Shown piece after piece: positions 4,599 to 5,121 of a DNA stretch of 5,121 bases. Made by a program: the position numbers and the translations under genes. The stretch comes from Sphingomonadales bacterium (GTDB taxonomy: Bacteria; Pseudomonadota; Alphaproteobacteria; Sphingomonadales; Sphingomonadaceae), in contig RDXA01000175.1 of NCBI GenBank assembly GCA_004292705.1, positions 1-5,121 of the forward strand. Direction: 5' to 3'. How positions within the stretch are numbered: position 1 is the stretch's first letter; the number at the start of each line of letters is the position of its first letter. The notes beneath the pieces are model-generated. The model did no database searches. It saw only the letters and a program-made list of their open reading frames with translations, and was not told where the DNA came from.

Positions 4599-4607
4599 TG
4601 ACCCCCG

Positions 4608-5121
4608 CTATTCCACCCCGCCCAGCCGAACCGCTTCTTCGCGCAGGTCGGTCTTGAGCAGTTTGCCGATATGGCTCCTCGGCATCTCGGCGATCGGGTG
4701 CAGCGCGGCGAGGCGCTGGGTCTTGCCGAGCCTCTCGTTCACCGCCGCCATGATTGCCCCGGGCTCCGCAGCGCCGTGCTTCAGCACCACAAAGCCGAAC
4801 GGGCTTTCACCCCACTTGCGCGAAGGCACGCCTACTACCGCCGCTTCGGCAACGCCCGGCTCCTTGAGCAGCTCGGCTTCGAGATCGCTCGGGTAGATAT
4901 TGAACCCGCCCGAAATGATCATGTCCTTGGCGCGGCCGACCAGTTCGACGAAGCCTTCCGCGTCGACCCGCCCGATATCGCCCATCCGCATCCATGCCTC
5001 CCCCGTTGCCGGGTCGATCCACTGCGCTTCGGCGGTCTTGTCAGGGCGGTTCTTGTAGCCGCTCATCATGGTGAGGCTGCGGCCGATCATGTTGCCGGGG
5101 GTGCCGGGCGGCACTTCGCGG
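4608..5121 (-). CDS. Acyl-CoA synthetase / AMP-dependent ligase, C-terminal part
   Basis: The gene enters from beyond base 5121; the 171 codons in view (170 residues plus stop) are its C-terminal end. The first residues (REVPPGTPG) are internal to the protein, and the GTG at 5114 should not be taken as a start. The fragment has the class I adenylate-forming enzyme motifs in order: GY-x-NRPDKTAEA, then GDIGRVD-x-EGFVELVGRAKD (the A7/A8 hinge region), then SGGFNIYPSDLE. The C-terminal swing domain has AAVVGVPS-x-KWGE and PRSHIGKLLKTDLR, where the lysine after Gly (residue 153 of the fragment) is the expected catalytic A10 lysine. Such enzymes activate a carboxylic acid with ATP to an acyl-AMP and transfer it to CoA in the cytoplasm. 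Fatty or aromatic acid is likely, but the specificity pocket lies outside the window. It ends convergently 103 bases from the 26-codon ORF. Confidence 0.93.
   Translation of the reverse strand, partial: REVPPGTPGNMIGRSLTMMSGYKNRPDKTAEAQWIDPATGEAWMRMGDIGRVDAEGFVELVGRAKDMIISGGFNIYPSDLEAELLKEPGVAEAAVVGVPSRKWGESPFGFVVLKHGAAEPGAIMAAVNERLGKTQRLAALHPIAEMPRSHIGKLLKTDLREEAVRLGGVE

Noticed and set aside
1..5121. CRISPR array, insertion sequence, tRNA or rRNA
   Set aside because: No regularly spaced repeats, transposase-like protein, terminal inverted repeats with target duplication, or tRNA/rRNA signature sequences were seen on either strand.

Overview
The window looks like chromosomal DNA of an alphaproteobacterium. 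GC-rich coding sequence, an UrcA-family secreted protein, a YceI-family lipoprotein and the style of the GMP synthase point to Sphingomonadales (Erythrobacteraceae-like). That placement is inference from gene content and protein style; no database search was possible.

Layout. Four genes run leftwards (minus strand) from about 3263 to 1: guaA (GMP synthase, complete), a 225-residue unrecognised protein with a possible DUF4274-like N-terminal part and a C-terminal membrane anchor, a YceI-like lipoprotein, and the first 26 codons of a nitronate monooxygenase-family enzyme cut by the left edge. The gaps between them are 53, 97 and 110 bases, so they could be partly co-transcribed, but they have no obvious common pathway. 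A 270-base AT-richer divergent region separates guaA from a rightward urcA-like gene (3534-3857), which ends at a textbook intrinsic terminator. At the right edge a leftward acyl-CoA synthetase (AMP-ligase) is present only as its C-terminal 170 codons.

The most interesting part is 3910-4600, between urcA and the AMP-ligase. It holds no conventional gene. It does hold several strong inverted repeats, three of them with loops rich in cytosine (each contains CTCCCCCC at or in the loop), and a very short but well-formed expression unit at 4315-4600. That unit has a sigma70-like promoter, a 12-bp hairpin at the expected RNA 5' end, an A-rich leader with a Shine-Dalgarno sequence, a 26-codon ORF for a single-span hydrophobic peptide, and a 14-bp terminator hairpin. 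A 12-base tail, CCGAGCTGTTTG, follows both this terminator and a second hairpin at 4215-4240. This suggests two tandem small-RNA-like units, the second carrying a micro-ORF. The unit is proposed from sequence structure alone; expression and conservation are untested.

The known genes are ordinary housekeeping or accessory functions: purine (GMP) synthesis, envelope lipoprotein, acyl activation and flavin-dependent oxidation. The exploratory value lies in the intergenic RNA and micro-protein candidates and in the symmetric sites between guaA and urcA.
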